A DNA stretch of 64,000 nt from Candidatus Accumulibacter similis (GCA_013347225.1 CP054595.1:2600415-2664414), one strand, 5' to 3'. Counted from the stretch's first letter, positions 1-9,063 are shown. Notes: generated by a model not told the origin, from the letters alone. Program-made: numbers and translations.

Positions 1-435
1 ATCGTAGTGCACTTGCCGCCGGCGCCGGAGTGGCGGAACCAGGCCGCCTACGAGGTCGCCTTCGGTTCGACCTGGCGCATCGTGCTCGCTTCGCTGGTCG
101 CTTTCTTCTGCGGCGAGTTCGTCAATTCCTTCGTGCTCGCCAAGATGAAGATCCTTACCCGCGGTCGCTGGTTGTGGACGCGGACCATCGGTTCGACGAT
201 CGTCGGCGAGGGAGTGGACTCGGCACTCTTCTACCCGTTGGCCTTCTACGATTCCGGGCTGATCCCGAACGAGATCCTTTGGCAGGTGATGCTGTCGCAG
301 TTCGTCGTCAAGGTGATGGTCGAAGTCGTGTTCACGCCGGTCACCTACCGCGTGGTGCGAACACTGAAGCGGGCTGAGAACGAGGACTACTATGACCTGC
401 AGACCAACTTCACACCCTTCAGCCTGAAGGCCTGA
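1..435 (+). CDS. yhhQ: Queuosine precursor transporter YhhQ, C-terminal part
   Basis: This is the 3' part of a gene that starts left of the window; the frame is open from base 1. The roughly 144 visible residues are hydrophobic, with at least two clear membrane segments (around VLASLVAFFCGEFV and LWQVMLSQFVVKVMVEVV) and the run GSTIVGEGVDSALFYPLAF. This resembles the YhhQ/VUT family, inner-membrane proteins that import queuosine precursors (preQ0/preQ1) for tRNA modification. Family members are usually about 220 residues, so roughly a third is missing. The gene converges with the amidase gene on the other strand, with a shared hairpin between them. The family call is from memory of conserved motifs and is fairly secure. 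Confidence 0.82.
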   Translation: MVVHLPPAPEWRNQAAYEVAFGSTWRIVLASLVAFFCGEFVNSFVLAKMKILTRGRWLWTRTIGSTIVGEGVDSALFYPLAFYDSGLIPNEILWQVMLSQFVVKVMVEVVFTPVTYRVVRTLKRAENEDYYDLQTNFTPFSLKA

Positions 436-436
436 G

Positions 437-470
437 GAGCGGCCGGTCTGGCCTCTGTCCGCGGCCGCTC
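437..470. terminator. Hairpin between convergent yhhQ and amidase genes
   Basis: GAGCGGCCG at 437-445 pairs with CGGCCGCTC at 462-470 across a 16-nt loop, directly after the yhhQ stop codon and touching the amidase stop codon. There is no strong T-run, so it may be a bidirectional but weak terminator. Confidence 0.5.
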
Positions 471-1281
471 AGGGCGCAGGCTTGCGCCGCTTCTCGAGCA
501 GCAGACAGCGCATCAGTTGGCGCTCGGCCAGGTTCGTTTCGCCGGCCAGGTCGATGCCCAGAAAATGGCGGCGAAACGCCGTCACCGCCGCCGCCGGGTC
601 GGCGACGTCGTAGCCGATCGCCTGCAACGCGAGCAGCGGGTCGACCGGAGCGAGTTCCGGGTCTGGCGGCTGTTCGCGGCACCAGAGACCGAAGCCCTCT
701 GCCGCCAGGCGCTGCCAGGGGAAATGGCGGCTTGGGTCGACCTTGCGGCCGGGAGCGATGTCGCCGTGGCCGATGACGTTGCCCGCCGGAATCCGGTAGC
801 GTTCGCGCAGCTCCTGCAACAGTTGCAGGAGGCGGACGATCTGCGCTTCGGGGTAGGGCTCGACACCCGTGTTGTCGAGTTCGATGCCGATCGACGCCGA
901 GTTGAGGTCGGTGTTGCCGCCCCAGTGGGAAGCTCCCGCGTGCCAGGCGCGCCGGTCCTCGTCGACGAGCTGGTAGAGGGTGCCGTCACGGCCGATCAGG
1001 TAATGCGAACTGACCTGGCGTGCCGGATCGGTGAGCGTCTTCAGCGCGTGCTCGACGGTGCTGCTCGTGGTGTCGTGGAGGATGACGAAGTTCGGTCGGC
1101 GGGCGTTGTGGTTCGGTGACGGCACCGACACGACACCCGCGGCAGGGCCGGCCGGCAGGCCGCCGCAGCCGGCGACGATGCTGGCCACGAGCGCGAGACC
1201 GGCGGCATGGAGGAGCCATGGGCACGAGCGCCAGCGGGCGTGCTGTTGCCGGCATGAGCGATGCCATCGCCAGAGGCTCAT
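469..1281 (-). CDS. N-acetylmuramoyl-L-alanine amidase, AmiD/AmpD-like lipoprotein
   Basis: A 270-residue Amidase_2 family enzyme that would cut the amide bond between MurNAc and the stem peptide of peptidoglycan. The N-terminus has a basic stretch, a hydrophobic segment and a lipobox (VAGC, Cys39), pointing to a lipid-anchored envelope protein like E. coli AmiD rather than cytoplasmic AmpD. Zinc-ligand motifs are visible: ILHDT, VIGHGD and the Asp in KVDPSRHFPW. The SSHYLIGRDG and GIELDN blocks are typical of the fold. The C-terminal ~70 residues look like a peptidoglycan-binding tail. The ATG overlaps the stop of the upstream TPR gene by 4 nt, so the two are probably co-transcribed. Confidence 0.85.
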   Translation of the reverse strand: MSLWRWHRSCRQQHARWRSCPWLLHAAGLALVASIVAGCGGLPAGPAAGVVSVPSPNHNARRPNFVILHDTTSSTVEHALKTLTDPARQVSSHYLIGRDGTLYQLVDEDRRAWHAGASHWGGNTDLNSASIGIELDNTGVEPYPEAQIVRLLQLLQELRERYRIPAGNVIGHGDIAPGRKVDPSRHFPWQRLAAEGFGLWCREQPPDPELAPVDPLLALQAIGYDVADPAAAVTAFRRHFLGIDLAGETNLAERQLMRCLLLEKRRKPAP

Positions 1282-3755
1282 GCCTCGCCCGGCTCACCGG
1301 TCGCGCCCGCGGGGCGCGTCGCAAGCGCGCTCGCCAGGCAGTCCTCGAAGGCCCTGACGACACGCACGTCGTCGTCGACGTTCGGCGCGGCGGCGCTGAT
1401 CGCCGCGCGCAGGGCGGCACGGCGAGCCTCGTCGCGACACGTCCGGGCGAGGTCGGCGGCGATGGCAACGTACTCGTCCGCCGCTGACGCAACGGTCGCC
1501 GGCAGTCCCGCCCGGCGAAGCAGCCCCGCGGCGAGCCGCTGGCGCAGGCAGGGGCCCTCGAGGGTGACGATCGGCAGGCCTCGGTGCAGGGCCAGCCAGG
1601 CCGTGGTGTAGCCGGAGAAGGCCGGGCAGTCGAGATAGACGTCGCAGAGGTCGAGCAGGGTCAGAAAGCTCGCCGGCGACAGCCAGGGGATGCGCAGCAG
1701 ATGTCGCGCCGGGTCGAGCCCGCGGTTGCGGAACGTGGCCTCGAGGCGGGTGAAGATCAGATCGGTTGCCCATGGACAGACCGGATCGCGCAGGATGATG
1801 AAGACGCACGCGCCACTGGCGGCGGCGATCCGGGCGTAGTGGTCGTCGTCGGCGGGATCGAACTTGATCGCCCGCTGCGCGATCACGAAGCGCGCTCCCG
1901 GCATCGCCCGCAAGCGGCCTTCGAGATCATCCGGGAGCGGCGCGGCAGCCAGCGGCAGGGCGGCGGTGCAGCAACCGGTCCCGGGCAGGCGGATCAGTTG
2001 CTCGCGGTAGTGGGTGTCGGCCTCGGGCGATTCGAGCAGCTCGCCGGAGAGGAAGAGGTCGATGCTCGGCAGGCCGGTGGTGATCGGGTGTCCCCAGCCC
2101 GCCACCTGCAGCGGCGCCAGGCGGTGCGCGGCAAGGAAGTAGCACAGCGACGACATGCCGATCTCGGGGTAGAAGATGACGTCGGGGCAGTCCGCGGCGG
2201 CCGCAGCCAGCCAGCCGGCGGCATCGACGATGGTCTGCCGGTCGCGCCAGCCGTCCACCAGACCGCGGGCGAAGGCGGTCTCCTCGTCCTCGCTGTTGCC
2301 GAGGTGGTAAACGAGCAGCTCGAAGCGCTGCCGGTCGATGTGCAGCAGCAGGCCACGCAGGACGACATTCCAGACCGAGTGCCAGCGCACATGATGCGAG
2401 ACGATGAGCAGGCGAATACGCGGGCGCGGCGGCGGCCGCGGGTGGCCCTGCGGACCGAGGCATTCGCTGACGAGGTCGGCGTAGCGCGACAGCAGCGCGA
2501 CATGGTTGCCGGTCCGATAGGCCAGGAAGAACGCCTGCTGCGTCGCCGCCAGGTCGGCGGCGGACAGCGGCGGGCGCCGTTCGGCGTGCAGCCAGTCGGC
2601 CAGTTCTGCGAGCGCGGCGGCGAAACCCGGCGCGATGGCTGCGGCTTCGTCAGCGCTCTGCGCGAGCACCGGCAGCGCCGCCGTGGCCAGCGCCAGCCTG
2701 GCGCTGGCCCGGTCGGGCTGCAGGGCGAGCGCGCGCAGGTAGCAGTTCCGCGCTTCCGCCGCACGCCCGAGCTCCTGCAGGACGCTGGCGAGTCGCTCGA
2801 GCAGGGCGGGATCCTGCGGATCGCCCTGCGCGGCTTGCCGGTAGCAGGTTTCGGCTTCGGCAAAGCGGTTCTGCTCGACGAGCAGCCGCCCCAGGTTGGC
2901 ATTCGCCGTCGGCAGGCCGGGGCTGATCTCGAGGCATCTGCGATAGCACTCGCTCGCCTGCGCGGTCTGGCCGAGTTCCTGCAGGACGTTGCCGAGACCT
3001 TCGAGTGCCGGTAGCCAGTTCGGGTCGGTCTGCAGCGCGGCGACGAAGCATTGCCTGGCTTCGGTCAGGCGGGCGGAGCGGAGGAGAACATTGCCGAGGC
3101 AGAAGTGCGCCGTCGGTGTTGCCGGCGCGACCAGCAGTGCGCGGCGACAGAGCTTTTCGGCCTCGTCGAAGCGGCCGAGCTCGCCGAGCGTCAGGGCGAG
3201 CGCCACCAGCCCATCGACGAAATCCGGAGCCCGAGCGGGAAGCTGGCCGAGGTGCTGCGCCGCTTCGTCGAAGTTGCCGAGCATGCGCAGCGTGTCGCCG
3301 AGGTGGAAGTGGGCGAGCGGATTGTCCGGCTGCATGGCGAGGGCATGCCGGAAGCAGGTGGCGGCATCGGCAAGTCGCGAATGGGCCACCAAAGCCCTGC
3401 CGAGGCCGCTCTGGGCGTCGAAATCCTGCGGCGACAGGGTCGCCGCCCGCTGCCAGGCGGCGAGAGCGTCCTCGCCCTGCGCTTCCAGGCTGGCACCAAG
3501 CAGCGCCCAGAGGAAGCCCGACTGCGGCGCGGTCTGCAGCAGGCGGCGAAGCAGGGCGGCCAGATCGGCAAAGCGGCCACCGCGATACATCGCCAGCAAC
3601 CTTGCCGGGTCGATGGCGGCCGGAGCGCTGTCCGGACTGCGGCTGCCGTCGCCACGTCCGAGGCAGCAATTCTTGTACTTCCTGCCGCTGCCACAGGGAC
3701 AGGGCTCGTTGCGCCCGGGGCTCACCGGCAGGCGCTCGACGGGTTTGCAAGGCAA
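1278..3755 (-). CDS. TPR protein with SEC-C motif and O-GlcNAc-transferase-like C-terminus
   Basis: About 825 residues from a proposed TTG start at 3755. The open frame continues to 4058 but the extra residues are low-complexity Arg/Ala and unlikely to be coding. A SEC-C zinc motif (PGRNEPCPCGSGRKYKNCC) lies near the N-terminus. A long run of tetratricopeptide repeats follows, with recurring AHFHLGD/NLGRLL-type helices and paired ALQ.P motifs, to about residue 390. The C-terminal half resembles the SPINDLY/OGT glycosyltransferase fold (for example PLQVAGWGHPITTGLPSIDL and PAFSGYTTAWLALHRGLPIV). It probably glycosylates proteins, but substrate and donor cannot be read from sequence. There is no clear ribosome site at the TTG, so the start is uncertain. 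Confidence 0.7.
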   Translation of the reverse strand: MPCKPVERLPVSPGRNEPCPCGSGRKYKNCCLGRGDGSRSPDSAPAAIDPARLLAMYRGGRFADLAALLRRLLQTAPQSGFLWALLGASLEAQGEDALAAWQRAATLSPQDFDAQSGLGRALVAHSRLADAATCFRHALAMQPDNPLAHFHLGDTLRMLGNFDEAAQHLGQLPARAPDFVDGLVALALTLGELGRFDEAEKLCRRALLVAPATPTAHFCLGNVLLRSARLTEARQCFVAALQTDPNWLPALEGLGNVLQELGQTAQASECYRRCLEISPGLPTANANLGRLLVEQNRFAEAETCYRQAAQGDPQDPALLERLASVLQELGRAAEARNCYLRALALQPDRASARLALATAALPVLAQSADEAAAIAPGFAAALAELADWLHAERRPPLSAADLAATQQAFFLAYRTGNHVALLSRYADLVSECLGPQGHPRPPPRPRIRLLIVSHHVRWHSVWNVVLRGLLLHIDRQRFELLVYHLGNSEDEETAFARGLVDGWRDRQTIVDAAGWLAAAAADCPDVIFYPEIGMSSLCYFLAAHRLAPLQVAGWGHPITTGLPSIDLFLSGELLESPEADTHYREQLIRLPGTGCCTAALPLAAAPLPDDLEGRLRAMPGARFVIAQRAIKFDPADDDHYARIAAASGACVFIILRDPVCPWATDLIFTRLEATFRNRGLDPARHLLRIPWLSPASFLTLLDLCDVYLDCPAFSGYTTAWLALHRGLPIVTLEGPCLRQRLAAGLLRRAGLPATVASAADEYVAIAADLARTCRDEARRAALRAAISAAAPNVDDDVRVVRAFEDCLASALATRPAGATGEPGEA

Positions 3756-4020
3756 CTCATGGCCAGAGTGTATGCCGGCCCGCGCAGGACGGTCAATCAG
3801 ACGTCGGGAGCGCGATGATCGGCGCCGGCCGCCGGCGCCACGCGAGATGGTCGGCATGGGTGGCGCCGGCAGCCGCCTCGGCGGTACCCGGGTGCGTCCC
3901 GACCCTGCCGTTGCCCGGCGCGGCGCTCGTTGCAGGTGTGCGACTGGCTTCGCAGTGCGCGTGATACCATCGACGGCGACCGTCCGCGCGGCGCCTGCCG
4001 CAGCAAGCCTCACCCTGCCG

Positions 4021-5838
4021 ATGACCGAAGCCTTCGATGCCAAAGCCCTGCTTGCCACGCTGACCGACCTGCCGGGCGTTTACCGGATGATCGACGGCCA
4101 TGGGCAGGTCCTCTACGTCGGCAAGGCGAAGAATCTGCGCAAGCGGCTCGCGTCGTATTTTCGCGAGCGGCACCCGAGTCCGCGCATCGCCTTGATGGTG
4201 GCGCAGATCGCCAGCGTCGAGACGACGGTGACGCGTTCCGAGGCGGAAGCGCTGCTGCTCGAGAACAATCTGATCAAGAGCCTGACGCCGCGCTACAACA
4301 TTCTCTTCCGCGATGACAAGTCCTACCCGTACATCGTCCTGACGCACGAGGCCTATCCGCAGCTGGCCTTCTTTCGCGGCACCACCGATCGTCGTGCCGA
4401 TTATTTCGGTCCGTTCCCGTCGTCGGTAGCGGTGCGCGAGAGCATTCACCTGTTGCAGAAGATGTTCCGCCTGCGGACCTGCGACAACCCGGTGTTCAAC
4501 AACCGCTCGCGACCGTGCCTGCTCTACCAGATCAGGCGCTGCTCCGGCCCCTGCGTCGGACTGATCGACGCCGCGCGTTACGCCGAGGACGTCCGGCTCG
4601 CCGGCATGTTCCTGCAGGGTCGCCAGCGCGATGTCATCGGCAGTCTCACCGAGCTGATGGACCAGGCGGCGGCCAGGCTCGCCTTCGAGCAGGCTGCCGT
4701 GTATCGCGACCAGATCCAGTCGCTGCGCCAGGTGCAGGAGAAGCAGTACGTGGAAAGTGGCCGGGATGGTGACGTCGACATCGTCGCGGCTGTCGCGGCC
4801 GACGGCCTGACCTGCGTGAACCTGGCAATGGTCCGCGGGGGCAGGCATCTCGGCGACCGACCACAGTTTCCCGCCAATGCCGCCGATTCGTCGCCCCTCG
4901 AGGCCTTGACGGCCTTCCTGTACCAGCACTATCTGGCGCATCCGATACCGCCGCGGATCCTGCTCAACCTGCCTCTGCCCGATGCCGAGGTCGCCGAGTC
5001 GCTGGCCGCGATGACTGCCGTCCGCGTCCGCGTGGGACAGCCGCGCTTCACCGTCCAGCGCATCTGGGTCGAAATGGCGGAGCAGAATGCACGCCTCGCG
5101 ATCACCGCGCGGCGTGTCGCGCTTTCCCGGCAGGAGGAACGACTGGACGAACTGTGCCGGACGCTCGAACTGGACATCGAACCGGGCCACGAGGTACGCA
5201 TCGAGTGCTTCGACATCAGCCACACACAGGGCGAGTCCACCGTCGCCTCCTGCGTCGTCCATCAGGGCGGCGGCATGCGACGGGGCGAGTACCGCCGCTT
5301 CAACATTGCCGACATTCAACCCGGGGACGACTGCGCCGCCATCCGGCAGGCCGTGCAGCGGCGCTACGAGAAGCTGTCGGCGGGCGAGGGCGTGCTGCCG
5401 ACACTGGTGCTGATCGACGGCGGCAGCGGCCAGGTCGCTGCGGCGGCGGCAGCGCTCGAGGAACTCGGTCTGTCGGACCTGCCGCTGCTCGGTGTCGCCA
5501 AGGGTGAAGCGCGCAAGCCGGGCCTCGAAACACTGGTTTTCGCAGACGCCCGCAAGCCGCTACAATTGCCCCCGGGACATCCCGCACTGCATCTGATCCA
5601 GGAGATTCGCGACGAGGCGCACCGCTTCGCCGTCGCCGGCCACCGTGCGCGACGCGGCAAGGCCGGCAGGACTTCGCGTCTGGACGAGATCAGTGGCATT
5701 GGACCGAAGCGACGCAAGGCCCTGATCGCACGTTTTGGCGGCCTGCAGGGAATCACGGATGCCGGGGTTGACCAACTCACCGCAGTTCCCGGGATCAGCC
5801 GGGAACTGGCCGGGAAAATCTACGCGGCTTTGCACTGA
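4021..5838 (+). CDS. uvrC: Excinuclease ABC subunit C
   Basis: UvrC, 605 residues, the dual-incision nuclease of nucleotide excision repair. The N-terminal GIY-YIG nuclease domain is clear (PGVYRMIDGHGQVLYVGKAKN). A UVR/UvrB-binding segment follows near AAARLAFEQAAVYRDQIQSL, then the RNase H-like nuclease domain (ECFDISHTQGESTVAS and LVLIDGGSGQ, carrying the catalytic Asp residues). Tandem helix-hairpin-helix motifs are at the end (ISGIGPKRRKALIARFGG and LTAVPGISRELAGKIY). The ATG at 4021 gives the expected family length; the open frame continues upstream to 2989 but is antisense to the TPR gene. It overlaps pgsA by one base, the common proteobacterial uvrC-pgsA arrangement. Confidence 0.97.
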   Translation: MTEAFDAKALLATLTDLPGVYRMIDGHGQVLYVGKAKNLRKRLASYFRERHPSPRIALMVAQIASVETTVTRSEAEALLLENNLIKSLTPRYNILFRDDKSYPYIVLTHEAYPQLAFFRGTTDRRADYFGPFPSSVAVRESIHLLQKMFRLRTCDNPVFNNRSRPCLLYQIRRCSGPCVGLIDAARYAEDVRLAGMFLQGRQRDVIGSLTELMDQAAARLAFEQAAVYRDQIQSLRQVQEKQYVESGRDGDVDIVAAVAADGLTCVNLAMVRGGRHLGDRPQFPANAADSSPLEALTAFLYQHYLAHPIPPRILLNLPLPDAEVAESLAAMTAVRVRVGQPRFTVQRIWVEMAEQNARLAITARRVALSRQEERLDELCRTLELDIEPGHEVRIECFDISHTQGESTVASCVVHQGGGMRRGEYRRFNIADIQPGDDCAAIRQAVQRRYEKLSAGEGVLPTLVLIDGGSGQVAAAAAALEELGLSDLPLLGVAKGEARKPGLETLVFADARKPLQLPPGHPALHLIQEIRDEAHRFAVAGHRARRGKAGRTSRLDEISGIGPKRRKALIARFGGLQGITDAGVDQLTAVPGISRELAGKIYAALH

Positions 5839-6416
5839 TGCCAATCAACATACCGATCCTGCTGACCTGGCTGAGGATCATCCTGATCCCGCTGCTGATC
5901 GCCGTGTACTACCTGCCGGAGCCGTGGCTGCGTGTTGGCGAGCGCGACCTGGCGGCGACGCTGATCTTCGTCGTCGCTGCCGCCACCGACTGGCTCGACG
6001 GATATCTGGCCCGGCGCTGGCAACAGACCTCGGCCTTTGGTGCCTTTCTCGATCCGGTCGCCGACAAGCTGATGGTCGCGGCGACGCTGATCGTCCTCGT
6101 CCAGCTTGGTCGTCTCGATGCCATTCTGGCGGCGATCATCATCGGTCGCGAGATTACGATTTCGGCGCTGCGCGAATGGATGGCGCGCATCGGTGCGCAC
6201 CGCAGCGTCGCTGTGTCGATGATCGGCAAGATCAAGACGACTGCGCAGATGATTGCCATTCCGCTGCTCCTGTATTACCGGCCGCTGCTCGGCGTCAGCG
6301 CCTTCGAGCTGGGCACCTGGTTGATCTACATCGCGGCCGTGCTGACCCTGTGGTCGATGGGCTATTACATGCGAATGGCCTGGCCACACCTGATCGACGA
6401 GGATCGCCGGCGTTAG
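5838..6416 (+). CDS. pgsA: CDP-diacylglycerol--glycerol-3-phosphate 3-phosphatidyltransferase
   Basis: Phosphatidylglycerophosphate synthase, 192 residues, an inner-membrane enzyme making the precursor of phosphatidylglycerol and cardiolipin. The CDP-alcohol phosphatidyltransferase signature D-G-x2-A-R-x8-G-x3-D-x3-D is complete (DWLDGYLARRW followed by FGAFLDPVADK). Several membrane helices are evident. The ATG overlaps the uvrC stop (TGATG), so the two genes are translationally coupled. Confidence 0.95.
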   Translation: MPINIPILLTWLRIILIPLLIAVYYLPEPWLRVGERDLAATLIFVVAAATDWLDGYLARRWQQTSAFGAFLDPVADKLMVAATLIVLVQLGRLDAILAAIIIGREITISALREWMARIGAHRSVAVSMIGKIKTTAQMIAIPLLLYYRPLLGVSAFELGTWLIYIAAVLTLWSMGYYMRMAWPHLIDEDRRR

Positions 6417-6477
6417 CGGCCGGCCGCCGGCAGCGTCGGCCAGCCGTTGCCCGCTGCCGCGCGGCAGGAAGAATGCG

Positions 6478-6505
6478 TTGACAGCCTCGGGCAGGCCTTT
6501 ATAAT
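6478..6505 (+). promoter_or_regulatory. Sigma-70 promoter of the tRNA-Gly gene
   Basis: TTGACA at 6478-6483 and TATAAT at 6500-6505 are both perfect consensus boxes with a 16-bp spacer. The tRNA-Gly gene starts 15 bp after the -10 box. It may also drive the tRNA-Cys gene 64 bp further on. Confidence 0.85.
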
Positions 6506-6520
6506 GCGCACTCGCTTCAA

Positions 6521-6596
6521 GCGGGAATAGCTCAGTTGGTAGAGCGATACCTTGCCAAGGTATAGGTCGAGAGTTCGAGACTCTTTTCCCGCTCCA
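6521..6596 (+). tRNA. tRNA-Gly (anticodon GCC)
   Basis: A complete 76-nt cloverleaf with encoded CCA: acceptor GCGGGAA pairs with TTCCCGC, the D-loop contains AGCTCAGTTGGTAGAGC, the anticodon loop is TTGCCAA (GCC), the T arm is GAGAGTTCGAGACTC, and it ends TCCA. Confidence 0.97.
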
Positions 6597-6659
6597 AGTC
6601 TTCTGCACGGCCCTCGGACCACTCCGAACCAGCCGTACCGCCTGTCGGCCGATGGGCGT

Positions 6660-6733
6660 GGCGCGATAGCAAAGCGGTTATGCACCGGATTGCAAATCCG
6701 TGTAGGTGGGTTCGACTCCCGCTCGCGCCTCCA
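6660..6733 (+). tRNA. tRNA-Cys (anticodon GCA), integration site
   Basis: A complete 74-nt cloverleaf: acceptor GGCGCGA pairs with TCGCGCC, the anticodon loop is TTGCAAA (GCA), the T arm is TGGGTTCGACTCCCG, followed by T and CCA. Its 3' 44 bases from the anticodon loop to CCA, plus one more base, recur at 17066-17110. This is the signature of integration by a tyrosine recombinase that regenerates the tRNA 3' end. Confidence 0.97.
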
Positions 6734-6734
6734 A
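6690..6734 (+). repeat. attL core: 45-bp direct repeat in the 3' end of tRNA-Cys
   Basis: Identical over 45 bp to 17066-17110. Identity starts at the anticodon loop and stops one base after the CCA; flanking bases differ on both sides (A versus T before, C versus G after). This left copy is part of the intact tRNA gene. Confidence 0.95.
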
Positions 6735-7056
6735 CTAAATCAAGCACTTGCTGCCCGCTTCAATGCCGGATGAATTGCCGGGGTTACATCGGGGTTACAT
6801 TTCAGCTCGGCACCGATGGCGAAGAAAACCCAGCATCAGCACCGGACTATAGCCGCAGCCAAGCCCGCTACGATCTGTCAGAAGGGAAGGTTGGCGGCTT
6901 CCACCCGCTCGCGCGGGGTCGCCAGCCGCCGGCCGGCGCGGCCTTTCCGAGGCTTGGCGCCGACACTGCGTGCGCACCCATGGGTCGGAATGCTTCCTGC
7001 CGCCGGGCTATGGGGCGCTCTCTCGCCCGGCGGGGCGACCACGTGGAAGTCAGAGT
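6735..7056. other. Gene-free left end of the island
   Basis: 322 bp between attL and the capsid gene stop. It holds the paired arm-type repeats at 6780-6799; short open frames here look like GC-rich noise. Confidence 0.5.
6780..6799 (+). repeat. Paired GGGGTTACA repeats, candidate integrase arm sites (left)
   Basis: GGGGTTACA occurs at 6780-6788 and 6791-6799, 11 bp apart (one helical turn), about 50 bp inside attL. The same pair with the same spacing lies near attR (16927 and 16938), with an inverted copy at 16974-16982. This is the layout expected of arm-type binding sites for a tyrosine integrase. Confidence 0.6.
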
Positions 7057-8304
7057 TCAGGCGGTCAGCGCGTCGTCCATCTTGGCAAAGCACCCGGGCG
7101 ACAGGCAGCCGGCGCCGACGTAGATCGACGCAACAATGCGCACCTTGCCGACATCGGCGAGGGTGATTCTGTCGACGACGAGGTCTATCGCGGCGGGGCC
7201 GTAGAACACGGCAGCCAGGGCGCTCCAGTCGGAGCCATAGAGCACGCTGCTGCAAACGCCGTTGGCCGAGCCTTTCGTCAGGTTCGACGGCACGTTGTTC
7301 GACACGGCGGCCGGATAGCCAAGCAGGCGCATGTCGGCCGGCAGGATGAAGTCCAGGCCGGATCCGCGCGCAGTCTTGCGCAGCCATTTTCTCGTCGCAC
7401 CGTTGAGCAACCAGCCGGCGGCAGCCTCAGGGGCGTTGGCCGCAGTCGGCGCGGCCTCCAGGTCGACCAAGTGCGACCAGGCGAGTTGAGCGCCGTCCGT
7501 GCCGCCGACGACCGTACCGATGCCAGTCGTGTTGCGCAAACCCCGCGGCTCGGCACCGCTGCCCGATCCATTGAGCATGCCATCATCGAGCCGAGCCATC
7601 AGGGCGGCGGTCAGATGCCGAACGATCAGCCGGTCGAGGGCCGGCTGCGCAGCGAACAAGGCCTGTCGCGACATCACGAAGACGACACTCGATCTTTTCG
7701 GGGGGAACTCAACCTGGGTTGTCGTCTCGGCAACGTCCGTCGCCGCCTGCACCTCAGTCAGCCAGCTTGCCGTCGTGGTCGAACTGAAGTAAGGCAGGCT
7801 CAGGGTCGCGTCTTGATTCGGGAGGACGCTGGCGCCGAGGCTCAGGCAGCCACTCAGCGCGCGCAGCGGGTCGCGGGTCCAGCGGCCGTCGCGGTCGCGA
7901 TCAGCGCCAACGGTGTTGCCAGCTTGGTTCGCCGTGCCGACGTTGAAATCACGGGTCGCCAGCGACAGCGGGACCCAGCTTCCATTCGGCGCCCGGCCGC
8001 TTCGCGTCGTGATCGAGTCCGAAACTGCCTGCTCGAGTCCGGCATCCCGCCAGGAGCGCACGTACTGCGCGCGGCAGGCACGCGTGATCGAGTAGCCGCT
8101 GAGGTCGCGCGCATCACCGCCGAAGGTCGCGTTCGCCAGGTCGATCAGCGGCTTTTCCCGCTGCCGATCGAGGATGCGGCGCAGGAGTTCGTCGCGGTGC
8201 CAGCCGCGGGCGATCGCCTCGACGCCAAGGTCATGCGCGTGCAGCGTTTCAGCGAGTGCGCGCAGCTCGGTGGCGCGGGCGTCGCGGTCGTTCAGGATCT
8301 TCAT
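7057..8304 (-). CDS. HK97-fold phage major capsid protein
   Basis: 415 residues. The second half has the look of an HK97 major capsid protein: SRQALFAAQPALDRLIVRHL followed by MARLDDGMLNGSGSG (the helix before the glycine-rich loop), LRNTTGIG, then WLLNGATRKWLRK and a C-terminal strand near KVRIVASIYVGAGC. The first ~110 residues are charged and could be a scaffold-like delta domain. Family members are typically 385-420 residues, so it appears full length. It is the last gene of the leftward operon and its ATG overlaps the preceding small gene by 4 nt. No protease, portal or terminase is nearby, so the coat protein may redirect or build small capsids using a helper phage; that role is inference. 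Confidence 0.82.
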   Translation of the reverse strand: MKILNDRDARATELRALAETLHAHDLGVEAIARGWHRDELLRRILDRQREKPLIDLANATFGGDARDLSGYSITRACRAQYVRSWRDAGLEQAVSDSITTRSGRAPNGSWVPLSLATRDFNVGTANQAGNTVGADRDRDGRWTRDPLRALSGCLSLGASVLPNQDATLSLPYFSSTTTASWLTEVQAATDVAETTTQVEFPPKRSSVVFVMSRQALFAAQPALDRLIVRHLTAALMARLDDGMLNGSGSGAEPRGLRNTTGIGTVVGGTDGAQLAWSHLVDLEAAPTAANAPEAAAGWLLNGATRKWLRKTARGSGLDFILPADMRLLGYPAAVSNNVPSNLTKGSANGVCSSVLYGSDWSALAAVFYGPAAIDLVVDRITLADVGKVRIVASIYVGAGCLSPGCFAKMDDALTA

Positions 8305-8531
8305 TGCCGGACCTCCAGCGGGATTGCAGGCGAGGTCGCCATCAGGGCGGCGCCAGGGCGGACGTCACGGCGCGCGGTGCCGGTCTTCGGCTGCTCGCTC
8401 AGGGCGTCGAGCAAGTCGCGCTCGCTCCGGCCGGCCGCGAACATCGTCAGGGCGATGCGCTTGCCGCGGATGCCGGCCATCTCGCCGCCGAGGGCCAACA
8501 TCCGATCGAGGTTTGGGGCGGGGGGGTTCAT
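8301..8531 (-). CDS. Small unknown protein translationally coupled to the capsid gene
   Basis: 76 residues from ATG 8531, with GGAG about 12 nt upstream; the longer open frame to 8666 would run into the preceding gene and lacks support. The sequence is soluble, with a basic middle (GIRGKRIALTMFAAGRSERD). It overlaps the capsid start by 4 nt (ATGA), which suggests coordinated production with the capsid protein, for example as a scaffold, decoration or size-directing factor. I recognise no family. Confidence 0.55.
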   Translation of the reverse strand: MNPPAPNLDRMLALGGEMAGIRGKRIALTMFAAGRSERDLLDALSEQPKTGTARRDVRPGAALMATSPAIPLEVRQ

Positions 8532-8599
8532 GTGCGGTGGTTCTCCGAGGTTCGTGAATGGGAGTCCGCACTGTGCGCCCATCGCCGGACGTGCTGTTA

Positions 8600-8992
8600 T
8601 CAGTCTGCAAATTCCGCAACGCCAGCCCGCATCGCCTCCCACAGCGAGCGCCAGGCGGTCGGGCAACGCGGGTCGGCGCGCTGTCGCAGCCGGGCGACGA
8701 GCACGTCCAGATCGCCGGCGGGTTGCTCCTGGCCGCGCAGCAGCGCACTCAGGCGCTTGGCGGTCGTCGTGCTTCGGGCACCGATGCAGTCTGCCGCCTG
8801 GCGAATCTCGCGGCGCAGCGCCAGCTTGCGAACCTCGCCGGCAGATCGCTGCTCGACCAGCCGGCAGACGCGCAGTTCGAGCAAACGGCGCGCCTCGCGC
8901 TCTGCCGCCAGCTCGATGGCGAACTGCTGCAGCCGGTCCTCCATCGCCGCCAGACGCGCGACAACGGCGCTTTCAGCAGGCTGAGGCATCAT
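8600..8992 (-). CDS. Hypothetical coiled-coil protein of the island
   Basis: 130 residues, highly charged and helical. The first half (VARLAAMEDRLQQFAIELAA and EREARRLLELRVCRLVEQ) has heptad-like spacing that suggests a coiled coil. It lies between the resolvase and capsid genes on the same strand. No family is recognised. An internal Met (MEDRLQQF) is a possible alternative start. Confidence 0.55.
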   Translation of the reverse strand: MMPQPAESAVVARLAAMEDRLQQFAIELAAEREARRLLELRVCRLVEQRSAGEVRKLALRREIRQAADCIGARSTTTAKRLSALLRGQEQPAGDLDVLVARLRQRADPRCPTAWRSLWEAMRAGVAEFAD

Positions 8993-9063
8993 CTATGAAG
9001 CCGCGTTGCACAATGACGCGGGCAACGACAAGCACAAAGTTTGCCGCAACAGGCGCGGCAGGG

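Noticed and set aside
2989..4020. A 949-residue open frame that extends uvrC far upstream
   Set aside because: The extra part is antisense to the TPR gene, Arg/Ser/Pro-rich and unlike UvrC; the ATG at 4021 gives the family length.
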